From an uncultured Bacilli bacterium (GTDB lineage: Bacteria; Bacillota_I; Bacilli_A; RF39; UBA660), in the NCBI GenBank assembly GCA_947595415.1, contig CANQER010000027.1, positions 1-11,294 of the forward strand: a stretch of DNA of 11,294 nucleotides, read 5' to 3'. The position numbers were made by a program, and so were the translations under genes. Positions 1 to 7,020 of the stretch are shown here, piece after piece; the first letter of the stretch is position 1; the number at the start of each line of letters is the position of its first letter. The notes beneath the pieces were generated by a model. The model made no database searches. It was not told the origin of the DNA and was given only the letters and a program-made list of their open reading frames with translations.

Positions 1-33
1 TTAGGAAATAGTAAATACAATAATGATACCTAA
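1..33 (+). CDS. possible 3' end of an upstream gene (partial)
   Basis: Frame 1 is open from the window edge and reads LGNSKYNNDT before a TAA at 31-33. Only ten residues are visible, so no family can be named. The support is positional: a terminator hairpin starts at the stop codon, and two other genes here (those ending at 4936 and 9157) also have a terminator overlapping their stop. It could equally be non-coding. Confidence 0.3.
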   Translation, partial: LGNSKYNNDT

Positions 34-59
34 AAGTCATGTTTTAAGCATGGCTTTTT
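32..59 (+). terminator. rho-independent terminator of an upstream gene
   Basis: AAAAGTCATG (32-41) pairs with CATGGCTTTT (49-58) across a 7-base loop, giving a 10-bp stem with one G-T pair, and it ends in a run of five T. It would end transcription from the gene left of the window and separate it from the prepilin gene at 106. No convincing promoter is visible between 60 and 105, so the prepilin gene may rely on readthrough or on a promoter too weak to recognise. Confidence 0.65.
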
Positions 60-105
60 GTTGTGGGAAAGTGTAGAAAAATATAAGTATGGGAGGTATT
101 AGGAA

Positions 106-1620
106 ATGAAGATGGATAGTAAGAAAGGGTTTACTTTAATAGAGTTACTTGCAGTAATAGTAATACTAGCTGTTATAGCAACTATAACAATACCATTATT
201 ATTAAATGTGATAAATAAGGTAAGAAGTGAAAGTTATAAAAGAAGTGTAGAATTTGCGATAGATGCGACAGATTATTATTTGATAGAAAAAGGATTAGAT
301 AATATACCAAGTGAAGGAATAAGTGTAAAAGATTTAAAATTAAAGAATAATAACTTTGAAAGTGGAAAAATAAAAGTAGATAGTAGTGGAAATGTAGTAG
401 CAGAAAATGTAAGTAATAGAGAGTATTGTGCAAGTGGTGAAAAAGGAAAGTTAGAAGTAAGTAAAGGTAATTGTGGAAGTAGTAGTGAAAGTGAAACAGG
501 AAATGGGAATAGTTATGTAGATAGTAACTTAAAAGGAAATGATCCAAAGATAGTAGGAGACTTAATAGCAGTAACAATAGATAACAATGGAGTAGTAAAA
601 AAAGCAGATACAAGTAAAGAATGGTATAACTATGATAAACAAGAATGGGCTAATGCAGTAATACTTACAGATGATGGAAGAATAGAATCAGATGGAACAA
701 TAAAAGAAGATTCAATAAAAGGATATTTTGTATGGATACCAAGATATAGATATAAATTATTTAATGTAGGTACAGGTACAGTATCACCACAAGAAATTGT
801 AGTAGAATTTCAAAGTATGGAAGATGACGTAGATAATGGAACAAATAAAGGAGATTGGTTAACCCATCCAGCCTTCACAACAATGGGGGTAAGTGGATTT
901 TGGGTAGGAAAATTTGGTACAACAGGAACTCTTGATAATATAACAGTAAAGCCAAATAGAGTTTATCTTATGTCTTTCAATTTTAAGTTTGTTTTTGAGG
1001 CATCTTATAATTTTGATAGAAATTTGAATAGTCATATGATAAAAAATACAGAATGGGGAGCAGTAGCTTACTTGTCACATTCTAAATATGGCAAATGGGG
1101 AAATCAAATTTATAACTCTGGTAATAAGCAAATTTATCCAAATGATTCAATATATGCAACAGGGAGAAGTTCAGGGTCTACATCCTCAAATAGTGGATAT
1201 AATGGAACATATAATTGGAATGAAACAGAAGATAGAGGAAATGGACAAGGAGCAGCAGGAGCAGGAGCTTCTACAACAGGAAACATAACAGGAGTATATG
1301 ATATGGCAGGTGGAGGATATACATGGGTAGCAGGATATAATGATTTTGGTGAAACATCATTAAACAACTTAACACAAGCAGTAATAGACAGTTATGGTAA
1401 ACAATATTTTGATGTTTATAAGTCAGGCACAAGTAGTTCTGATTATTCAAGAAGAATATTAGGAGATGCCACAGCAGAAACAAAAGATTGGTATCAATTA
1501 ACTCATTCATTTGTCTATAAAGACTACCTTTTATTTTCAAGGTATGATCTTTTTGGATTTTCTTATGAAGATGAAGATCAATCAGATAATGAACGTTCTC
1601 GCCTAGTATTATCCCCATAA
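106..1620 (+). CDS. type IV prepilin-like protein with FGE/C-type-lectin-like C-terminal domain
   Basis: The 504-residue product starts with a class III (type IV prepilin) signal: short basic leader, then GFTLIELL, with G8 at -1, F9 at +1 and E13 at +5, followed by a hydrophobic helix to about residue 38. A PilD-type peptidase would cleave after G8 and methylate F9. Residues 40-125 resemble a small pilin or pseudopilin head with two cysteines (C108, C123) that may form a disulphide. After a Ser/Gly/Asn-rich linker (124-145), residues about 205-504 form a large domain with FVWIPRY (208-214), NTEWGAVAYLS (314-324) and ITGVYDMAGG (394-403). These phrases recall the formylglycine-generating-enzyme-like, C-type-lectin-fold domains of gut Bacillota surface proteins. 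A binding or display role is inferred; enzyme activity is not indicated. At 504 residues it is far longer than a normal pilin. GGGAGG at 91-96 fixes the start. No other pilus assembly gene is visible. Base use shifts sharply at about 946-1030 and 1495-1605 (see findings). Confidence 0.85.
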   Translation: MKMDSKKGFTLIELLAVIVILAVIATITIPLLLNVINKVRSESYKRSVEFAIDATDYYLIEKGLDNIPSEGISVKDLKLKNNNFESGKIKVDSSGNVVAENVSNREYCASGEKGKLEVSKGNCGSSSESETGNGNSYVDSNLKGNDPKIVGDLIAVTIDNNGVVKKADTSKEWYNYDKQEWANAVILTDDGRIESDGTIKEDSIKGYFVWIPRYRYKLFNVGTGTVSPQEIVVEFQSMEDDVDNGTNKGDWLTHPAFTTMGVSGFWVGKFGTTGTLDNITVKPNRVYLMSFNFKFVFEASYNFDRNLNSHMIKNTEWGAVAYLSHSKYGKWGNQIYNSGNKQIYPNDSIYATGRSSGSTSSNSGYNGTYNWNETEDRGNGQGAAGAGASTTGNITGVYDMAGGGYTWVAGYNDFGETSLNNLTQAVIDSYGKQYFDVYKSGTSSSDYSRRILGDATAETKDWYQLTHSFVYKDYLLFSRYDLFGFSYEDEDQSDNERSRLVLSP

Positions 1621-1624
1621 AATA

Positions 1625-1658
1625 AAAACTGTATTGTAATATCCAACAATACAGTTTT
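1625..1658. terminator. bidirectional terminator between convergent genes
   Basis: AAAACTGTATTGT (1625-1637) and ACAATACAGTTTT (1646-1658) form a perfect 13-bp inverted repeat with an 8-base loop. The stem has A on its left arm and T on its right, so either RNA strand gives a hairpin followed by U residues. It starts four bases after the prepilin stop and lies just beyond the stop of the minus-strand CBS gene at 1670, so it can serve both. Confidence 0.85.
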
Positions 1659-1669
1659 AATATTAAATT

Positions 1670-2128
1670 TTATAAATAAAACTCATCTATCTCAGTATCA
1701 AAATCATCAATATTACGATTTATTTCATATATTGACTTAAGAGTATTAATAAGTTTTTCACTATCAGTAATATTGTTAATTATATCAGAAAGAGATACAA
1801 CTCCAACAATCTTATCCTTATCACTAACAATAAGTCTTTTAACCTTATTTTTAGCCATTAAATCTAAAGCATCTTCAATATCTTTTAACTTATCAATTTT
1901 AATTACATTCCTAGTAATAAAATCATAAATACTATCATCACAATTACAATTACTACTAATTGCTTTAATTAAAATATCCCTATCAGTAATAACCCCAATA
2001 ATCCTTTTATTTTCATGAACAGGGATAAAACCAATATCATATTTAAGCATTAAATTAGAAACATCATATATACTATCATTTGAACTACATATAACTAAAT
2101 CTGTACTCATAATATCATTTATCTTCAT
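1670..2128 (-). CDS. two-CBS-domain protein
   Basis: The product (152 residues from the preferred start) is almost entirely a pair of CBS domains, about residues 5-58 and 68-122. Each has the usual pattern, with GVITDRDI at 45-52 in the first and GVVSLSDI at 109-116 in the second. Such tandem pairs (Bateman modules) bind adenine nucleotides or similar ligands and usually act as cytosolic sensors. No effector domain is attached. The linker holds a CNC motif (61-63) and the C-terminus is acidic. An ATG at 2138-2140 would add four residues but has no ribosome site. The ATG at 2126-2128 has GGTGA five bases upstream, so I chose it. It is the only convincing minus-strand gene here and is divergent from yunB. 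The partner and ligand cannot be told from the sequence. B. subtilis has similar stand-alone CBS pairs. Confidence 0.85.
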   Translation of the reverse strand: MKINDIMSTDLVICSSNDSIYDVSNLMLKYDIGFIPVHENKRIIGVITDRDILIKAISSNCNCDDSIYDFITRNVIKIDKLKDIEDALDLMAKNKVKRLIVSDKDKIVGVVSLSDIINNITDSEKLINTLKSIYEINRNIDDFDTEIDEFYL

Positions 2129-2133
2129 AAAAA

Positions 2134-2161
2134 TCACCATTTATATTATGATACAATTATA
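2134..2161 (-). promoter_or_regulatory. -10 box and ribosome site of the CBS gene
   Basis: Read on the minus strand, TATAAT occupies 2161-2156 and GGTGA occupies 2138-2134. Transcription would start near 2149, leaving a leader of about 20 bases. That favours the ATG at 2126-2128 over the one at 2138-2140. No good -35 match is visible in the A/T-only sequence upstream. Confidence 0.45.
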
Positions 2162-2189
2162 AAAAAATATACATTACATAAAATATAAT

Positions 2190-2945
2190 ATGAAAAAAAT
2201 ACATCTTAAAAAAAAATATCACTATAAAAAAACAACCATTTTAATGATTACTATCGTATTAATAGTTATAGCTATTAATTTTACGTTTAGCTTTATAAAT
2301 AATAAAGTAACACCTATCCTTTTTAATTATGCTTCTTTAGAAACTAAAAAATTAGCTAGTATTATTATAAATAAAGCAATATCTAAACAACTAACTGATG
2401 AAGTTGATGTTGATAAACTATTTATTATAACTAAAAACGATGATGGAGAGATCAAAACAATCGATTTTAATCCTACGATTGTTAATCAATTTTTAGTAAC
2501 TATAACTAATACAATTCAACTAAATTTAAAATATATCGAACAAGGAAATATCGAATTAATAGAACTACCAGATGATGTTTTAGTCGACTATGATAAAGAT
2601 GAATTAAAAGAAGGAATAGTTTTTAAAATACCATCAGGAATAGTTTTTAATAATCCTCTATTAAGTAATTTAGGTCCTAAAATTCCAGTAAGATTAAATT
2701 TAGTAGGTGATATTTTAAGTAATATCGATACAAAAGTAACTAACTATGGAATTAATAATGTCTTACTTGAAGTAAGTGTTAAAATAGAAGTAAATGAACA
2801 AATAATTCTACCTTTTACCTCTAAAAAAACTTTAGTTCAAACTAGTGCACCAATCGCTATTAAGGTAATTCAAGGTAGTATTCCTAACTATTATTTTAAT
2901 GGTATGGATCAAAGTTCCCCTATTTTAACAGTACCCATAGAATAA
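2190..2945 (+). CDS. yunB: sporulation protein YunB
   Basis: The 251-residue product matches the YunB family in length and pattern. It has a basic N-terminus (KK, KKKYHYKK), one membrane helix at about 15-36, then an extracytoplasmic domain with the family's signature phrases: ETKKLASIIINKAI (51-64), IDFNPTIVN (91-99), LLSNLGPKIPVRL (157-169) and YGINNVLLEVSVKIEV (186-201), closing with VIQGSIPNYY (226-235). In B. subtilis YunB is a mother-cell protein needed for normal sporulation; its biochemical role is not settled. Its presence suggests the organism makes spores or descends from a spore-former. The start has no Shine-Dalgarno site, and TATAAT lies directly against the ATG (2184-2189), so translation start may be unusual. 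No later ATG would keep the membrane helix intact. No terminator separates it from the next gene, 48 bases downstream. Confidence 0.9.
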   Translation: MKKIHLKKKYHYKKTTILMITIVLIVIAINFTFSFINNKVTPILFNYASLETKKLASIIINKAISKQLTDEVDVDKLFIITKNDDGEIKTIDFNPTIVNQFLVTITNTIQLNLKYIEQGNIELIELPDDVLVDYDKDELKEGIVFKIPSGIVFNNPLLSNLGPKIPVRLNLVGDILSNIDTKVTNYGINNVLLEVSVKIEVNEQIILPFTSKKTLVQTSAPIAIKVIQGSIPNYYFNGMDQSSPILTVPIE

Positions 2946-2957
2946 AATTTTAAAATG

Positions 2958-2966
2958 TGGTATACT
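2958..2966 (+). promoter_or_regulatory. extended -10 promoter element for the DUF4015 gene
   Basis: TGGTATACT is an extended -10 (TG, one base, then TATACT), with no clear -35. Start of transcription would be near 2973, upstream of the ribosome site at 2979-2985. It overlaps the alternative ATG at 2955, which therefore could not be translated from this RNA. Confidence 0.5.
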
Positions 2967-2978
2967 AAATATATAAAT

Positions 2979-2985
2979 AGAAAGG
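2979..2985 (+). promoter_or_regulatory. ribosome binding site deciding the start at 2994
   Basis: AGAAAGG ends eight bases before the ATG at 2994. The in-frame ATG at 2955 has no such site and lies inside the promoter element. Confidence 0.6.
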
Positions 2986-2993
2986 TTAAAATT

Positions 2994-4649
2994 ATGAAAA
3001 TTAGTAAAGTTATTATGGGAGGATTATGTGTGATAACTTTAGTCATAATTACTATTTATTTATGTAATAAAAAAGAAGATACCATTTTAAATGATTATTA
3101 TATTAAATCAAATCATTCTAAAGTTTCTTTGTACGATCTAAATTATCAAAAAAAAGAATTTATTAAAAGAGGAGAGATGGTTAAAAATACTTTAGAAACT
3201 TATGAAAATAATAGTAAAGAGTATTTTAAAATCATCTATCAGAATAAAGAATACTTAGTTTTAAAAGATAATTTAGAGAGTAATAAGGAAAATCTTATTA
3301 TGGAAAAAAAGGTATATATTAGAACACCTGTTTCTACCTATCTAGAAAGTGATGATATTTATATTGATTCAATGATAAAAAAAGGTACAAAGGTTGATGT
3401 TATAGGATATGATTTTATCGATAAAAATGGTAATGTTAATATGTATAAAATTAAGTATAAGGATAATATAAGATATATATATGCTAAGTATACTAAGTTA
3501 TCTAAAAAAGAGGCTTTAAAAAATTATGATGAAAACAAAACCTATAAAATTCATCAAGCAAGAACTGATACTTTAGGTGGTGGAAGTGCTTCTAATTTAG
3601 ATTACTATCCTTATAAAAAAGCTAATTTTAAGGATAATGTTATGCCTAAGGTAGTAAAAGCTTTATATATTAATGGTAGTTGTATTAAGGATATATCTAA
3701 GTATTTAAAAATAGCTGATTCTTCTAATATCAATTCTTTTGTGGTTGATATTAAAGATAATATGGCACCATCTTATGATTCACTTGTGATGAAAAAGTAT
3801 AGTAAAACAAGTTATAAAAAGGCTTTAAACAAGATGGATGATTATAAAAGTTATATAAAAAAAATAAAGGATAAAGGTTATTATGTAATTGGTAGAATAA
3901 CAGTTTTTAAGGATAGTTATTTTGCGATAGATAATAAAGAAGATGCAATTATAAATAGTAAAACTAAAAAACCTTTTATTCATAATGGTTCTTATTGGCC
4001 AACAGCTTTTAGTAGAAAGGCATGGCAGTATAATGTTAGTTTAGCTAAAGAGGCTGTAACAGAAATGGGATTTAATGAAATTCAATTTGATTATGTAAGG
4101 TTTCCAGATAATACTTATAATTTAGAAAAAGATAAAGTAATTGATATGGGAAATAAATATAATGAGGATAAAGCTTCAGCTATTCAGAATTTTTTGTTTT
4201 ATGCAACAGATGAATTACACAAGTTAGGTGTTTATGTATCAGCTGATGTGTTTGGTGAGTCTGCGCATACGTATGTGACTGGTTATGGGCAATATTTCCC
4301 AGCTATTTCTAATATTGTTGATGTTATTAGTGCGATGCCTTATCCAGATCATTTTAATACTTATGAATATGGTTTTTCAAGACCTGTTTGGACTGTACCA
4401 TATAAGCTTTTAAAGTTTTGGGGGAGTAATTATGTTATGAAAAGACAAAAGGAAATTCCTACCCCAGCTAAGATGCGTACTTGGATTCAGACTTATGATG
4501 CGATAAGATCGCCATATGTTGTTTATGATACAGATAAGATAAAACAACAAATAAAAGGACTTAATGATGCAGGTTTAAAAGATGGATATATGACTTGGAA
4601 TGCAGGTTCTAGTTTGAGTAAATATAATAGTGTTAAAAAAGCATTTTGA
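2994..4649 (+). CDS. membrane-anchored DUF4015-type putative glycoside hydrolase with SH3-like N-terminal region
   Basis: From the ATG at 2994 the protein has 551 residues. A single membrane helix (about 5-24) follows a short basic start. There is no proper lipobox at C24 (IYLC), so I read a signal anchor with the rest outside the cell. Residues about 40-95 and 105-170 look like two small beta domains of the bacterial SH3 type. From about 215 to 551 runs a TIM-barrel domain of the putative glycoside hydrolase family DUF4015 (PF13200). It shows FDYVRFP (365-371), VSADVFG (415-421) and GYMTWNAG (531-538); D366 and D418 are candidate acidic residues. The substrate is unknown; a cell-wall or spore-coat polysaccharide is an inference from the SH3-like domains and the yunB neighbour. 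The stop is TGA, which argues against a TGA=Trp code. yutD follows after 11 bases. Confidence 0.85.
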   Translation: MKISKVIMGGLCVITLVIITIYLCNKKEDTILNDYYIKSNHSKVSLYDLNYQKKEFIKRGEMVKNTLETYENNSKEYFKIIYQNKEYLVLKDNLESNKENLIMEKKVYIRTPVSTYLESDDIYIDSMIKKGTKVDVIGYDFIDKNGNVNMYKIKYKDNIRYIYAKYTKLSKKEALKNYDENKTYKIHQARTDTLGGGSASNLDYYPYKKANFKDNVMPKVVKALYINGSCIKDISKYLKIADSSNINSFVVDIKDNMAPSYDSLVMKKYSKTSYKKALNKMDDYKSYIKKIKDKGYYVIGRITVFKDSYFAIDNKEDAIINSKTKKPFIHNGSYWPTAFSRKAWQYNVSLAKEAVTEMGFNEIQFDYVRFPDNTYNLEKDKVIDMGNKYNEDKASAIQNFLFYATDELHKLGVYVSADVFGESAHTYVTGYGQYFPAISNIVDVISAMPYPDHFNTYEYGFSRPVWTVPYKLLKFWGSNYVMKRQKEIPTPAKMRTWIQTYDAIRSPYVVYDTDKIKQQIKGLNDAGLKDGYMTWNAGSSLSKYNSVKKAF

Positions 4650-4655
4650 AGGGAG
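4649..4655 (+). promoter_or_regulatory. ribosome binding site deciding the yutD start
   Basis: AAGGGAG lies five bases before the ATG at 4661 and overlaps the TGA of the preceding gene. It excludes the longer reading from a TTG at 4646, which would begin inside the upstream stop codon. Confidence 0.7.
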
Positions 4656-4660
4656 TTATT

Positions 4661-4936
4661 ATGAAAGTTATTATTGATAATAAGGAATATGAAGTTATAA
4701 AAGATTATAAAAATGGTTTTGTATTAGAAGATATTATAGAAAAATATACAGATTATTTTGAGGGATATGATTATATACTAGGTGATTGGGCATATGGTAA
4801 GTTAAGACTTAAAGGTTTTTGTGATAAAGATAATAAACTTTTTAAAAAAATTAATGATTATAGTAATATAGATGACTATATTAAAAATAACTGTTCTTAT
4901 GATTGTAGGTATTTTATCATTAGAAAAGTAAAATAG
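4661..4936 (+). CDS. yutD: YutD-family protein
   Basis: This small cytosolic protein (91 residues) carries the hallmark of the YutD family (PF06265, formerly DUF1027): YDYILGDWAYGKLRLKGF across residues 36-53, then an acidic/amide linker and CSYDCRYFIIRKV (78-90), where the two cysteines C78 and C82 sit as in homologues. The function is not established; the family is found across Bacilli and is essentially full length here. It lies 11 bases after the DUF4015 gene with its own strong ribosome site, so the two are probably co-transcribed. In B. subtilis yutD and yunB also lie in the same chromosomal neighbourhood (recalled, not checked), so the pairing here is probably old synteny. The stop codon lies in the loop of the terminator. 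Confidence 0.9.
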   Translation: MKVIIDNKEYEVIKDYKNGFVLEDIIEKYTDYFEGYDYILGDWAYGKLRLKGFCDKDNKLFKKINDYSNIDDYIKNNCSYDCRYFIIRKVK

Positions 4937-4953
4937 GGTTTACTTTTCTTTTG
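4922..4953 (+). terminator. rho-independent terminator overlapping the yutD stop
   Basis: AGAAAAGTAAA (4922-4932) pairs perfectly with TTTACTTTTCT (4939-4949) across a 6-base loop that contains the TAG stop (4934-4936), followed by a T run to 4952. It ends the DUF4015-yutD transcript. Confidence 0.8.
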
Positions 4954-4967
4954 TTGTATGTTAAAAT
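4939..4967 (+). promoter_or_regulatory. candidate weak promoter in the gap before the sugar operon
   Basis: TTTACT (4939-4944), 17 bases, then TAAAAT (4962-4967) preceded by TG at 4959-4960. The -35 match is poor and overlaps the terminator arm. If real it would give the downstream operon a second, longer leader of about 175 bases. The gap 4937-5149 otherwise holds only a T-rich stretch near 5016-5030 and the main promoter at 5069; I see no riboswitch or T-box. Confidence 0.3.
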
Positions 4968-5068
4968 ATGGAGCTAGATATTATTAAATTTGAATTAATG
5001 CTGATTTGTAATTGATTTTTTCTTTTTCTAAAATCATTATAAATTATTTTATTATATGTGTAAAAGGG

Positions 5069-5097
5069 TTGAAAAAAAACACGAAAATAGGTATAAT
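5069..5097 (+). promoter_or_regulatory. near-consensus sigma-A promoter of the sugar operon
   Basis: TTGAAA (5069-5074), a spacer of exactly 17 bases, then TATAAT (5092-5097). The predicted start of transcription is about 5103-5105. This rules out a longer reading of the downstream gene from the TTG at 5012 and leaves a leader of about 45 bases before the ATG at 5150. It should give housekeeping-type expression; no operator is evident. Confidence 0.8.
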
Positions 5098-5149
5098 CAA
5101 TAATGGGGGATGGAATAAGTATTTACTTGTGAGAAAGAGTTGTGAAATT

Positions 5150-7015
5150 ATGAATAATAGAATTAAAAATATTTTGAAACGCATTTACAAACTATATGCT
5201 TATAGATATCAAAAATATAAACAAGATGTAGATGATGGAATTGTTCTAATAGATGCTAGTAATGGTTTTAGTGATACTACGAGGCAAATATATGAAAAAC
5301 TTTTATATGATGAAAAATTTAATAGTATTCAAATAGTTGTTGGATTAAGGAATAAAAAACTTCAAAAACCATTAATTAAAGAGGTATCAACAGTAAAAGT
5401 TAAAAAAAATTCATTAGTTTATCCAAAATATTGTGCTAGAGCTAAATATATTATTCTTGATCAAGTTAATGATACAGCAATTAAATTAAAACGTGAACAA
5501 GTTTTGGTTGTAGCTAATCGTAATGATAATAATTATGGTAAAAGAAAGAAAAAAAGAATTCAAAAATATGAAAATAAGTATATAAACTATAATGTAAGTG
5601 ATATTGATACTAATATTTCAAAAAGTAATATAAAAAAAGCTAAAAAAGATTTTTATAATAAATATGGTTTAAAAGAAGATAAAATTTTAGTTAATTATAA
5701 AATAGATTTGACTAAGTTTAATGAGTTTTGTTATGAAGATTTTTATGATGAAAAGAAATTGGATTTACTTTATGATAAATTTAAAGATAAATACCAAATT
5801 ATAATAAATAATAATAGAAAATTTGATGAACCTTTGAATTTAGAAAAGTATAATGGATTTTATGTAGATTTATCTAGTGTTGAGGAAATGTATATTGATT
5901 ATTTTTCTGATATACTTATTACTAATGCTGATATATTTTATGAAACTAAAAAGTATAATGAAAAAAATAAATTATATTATACGAATTATTTAGATGCCTA
6001 TTCAGAAGAATTAAAAGAAATGGTAAGACAACATATAGATCCAAATATAGATGACATAGTAAAATTTTTAGATAATTATAAGCTTGTAAAAAATGATGAT
6101 AGACCTTTAAATTTAAATTTAGATAAGATATGTAATGATATTATTTTATTGAAACAAGGGGAAAAACATACTTTATCTTATCTGAGTTTGAAAAAGAAGC
6201 TATTAACTCCAATAAAAGACTTAAAAATAAAGGTTGTAGGTTTTCTAAGAACTCATGTAGTTGCTATATCTAAAAATTCTAGAAGACTAAAAAAATATAT
6301 AAATGCCTATGAAGGAAAAAGATGTTTTTTAATAGGTAATGGTCCTAGTTTAACAATAGAAGATTTAGAATTGTTAAAAAATGAAATTACTTTTGGTTGT
6401 AATATGATTTATAAAATATATGATAAAACAACTTGGAGGCCAACTTTTTATTTCTTAGCTGATGGAATGTATGCAAGAAGAAAAAAAGGCGAATTAATTG
6501 ATAACATTCAGGCAAATACATTTGGATTAAAACATTTTAAAAAGAGTTTGAAAGATTATGATGGTAAATTTGAAATTTTGTATTTTGATTCACTAAGTGC
6601 TATACAAAAAGGTCGATATAAAGTTGTATCACCACTTGCATATCATTATTCTGGTGGAAGTGTAATGTCTTTGATGTTATGTGAAGCAATGGATATGGGC
6701 TTTAAAGAAATATATTTATTAGGTGTTGATGCAACTTCATCATTATCTAATAATGGCCACTTTGTAAAAGGATATATGGATAAAAAGATAAAAAGATTAG
6801 ATATGAAAAGGGTTGCTAGTAAGTTAAATAAAACAATTGTAACAGAAGATGAAGTTGCTGATTATTATCATGATAGGGTAATGGATATGTATAGTGTTAT
6901 TGAAGATTATGCTAAAAAACATGGAATAAAAATATACAATTGTACAAGAGGTGGAGTACTAGAAGTATACGAAAGAAAGAACTTAGAAGATGTTTTAGAA
7001 AGTAATGAGGTGTAA
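5150..7015 (+). CDS. two-domain putative glycosyltransferase: TagF-like N-terminal half, DUF115/sialyltransferase-like C-terminal half
   Basis: Read from the ATG at 5150 (621 residues; GTG 5129 is a possible alternative). Residues about 28-310 follow the layout of CDP-glycerol glycerophosphotransferases (TagB/TagF, PF04464): SNGFSDTTRQIYEKL (37-51), YPKYCARAKYIILD (91-104), and VDLSSVEEMYIDYFSDILI (239-257). The family's HGTP motif appears to be replaced by ANRNDN (122-127), and the acceptor-end DYSS by NADI (259-262), so this half may be inactive or binding-only. Residues about 385-605 look like DUF115/MptE-like and bacterial sialyltransferase folds: LIGNGPSL (394-401, nucleotide loop), FGCNMIY (415-421), SGGSVMS (501-507), IYLLGVDAT (521-529), GHF (536-538). 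A CMP-linked donor fits the cytidylyltransferase encoded next. The protein lacks obvious membrane helices and is probably cytosolic or membrane-peripheral. It leads a three-gene operon; the next ATG is five bases after its stop. Assignment to a transferase is an inference from fold and context. Confidence 0.75.
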   Translation: MNNRIKNILKRIYKLYAYRYQKYKQDVDDGIVLIDASNGFSDTTRQIYEKLLYDEKFNSIQIVVGLRNKKLQKPLIKEVSTVKVKKNSLVYPKYCARAKYIILDQVNDTAIKLKREQVLVVANRNDNNYGKRKKKRIQKYENKYINYNVSDIDTNISKSNIKKAKKDFYNKYGLKEDKILVNYKIDLTKFNEFCYEDFYDEKKLDLLYDKFKDKYQIIINNNRKFDEPLNLEKYNGFYVDLSSVEEMYIDYFSDILITNADIFYETKKYNEKNKLYYTNYLDAYSEELKEMVRQHIDPNIDDIVKFLDNYKLVKNDDRPLNLNLDKICNDIILLKQGEKHTLSYLSLKKKLLTPIKDLKIKVVGFLRTHVVAISKNSRRLKKYINAYEGKRCFLIGNGPSLTIEDLELLKNEITFGCNMIYKIYDKTTWRPTFYFLADGMYARRKKGELIDNIQANTFGLKHFKKSLKDYDGKFEILYFDSLSAIQKGRYKVVSPLAYHYSGGSVMSLMLCEAMDMGFKEIYLLGVDATSSLSNNGHFVKGYMDKKIKRLDMKRVASKLNKTIVTEDEVADYYHDRVMDMYSVIEDYAKKHGIKIYNCTRGGVLEVYERKNLEDVLESNEV

Positions 7016-7020
7016 ATTAT

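Noticed and set aside
82..87. TATAAG as a -10 box for the prepilin gene
   Set aside because: The implied RNA start near 94 would fall inside the ribosome site at 91-96, and no -35 is present at 16-18 bases.
1..107. Repeat of TTAGGAAAT at 1-9 and 99-107
   Set aside because: A single 9-base match in low-complexity AT-rich sequence, without any larger repeat around it, is most likely chance.
182..613. Long minus-strand open frame opposite the prepilin gene
   Set aside because: It is a Leu/His/Tyr/Ser-rich shadow of the purine-rich prepilin coding strand, with no family pattern and no ribosome site. The same applies to minus-strand frames at 1134-1367, 1271-1618, 7028-7258 and 8826-9065, and the plus-strand frame at 1088-1288.
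2955..2993. Longer start of the DUF4015 protein at ATG 2955
   Set aside because: That ATG overlaps the extended -10 box TGGTATACT and has no ribosome site, whereas the ATG at 2994 has AGAAAGG at good spacing.
4968..5015. Fifteen-codon open frame (ATG 4968 to TGA 5015) before the sugar operon, a possible leader peptide
   Set aside because: It has no ribosome site, no run of regulatory codons and no convincing attenuator pair downstream; only a T-rich stretch follows.
5012..5149. N-terminal extension of the TagF/DUF115-like protein from a TTG at 5012
   Set aside because: A near-consensus promoter at 5069-5097 lies inside this stretch, so RNA begins after the TTG. There is no ribosome site for it either. 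The ATG at 5150 is preferred.
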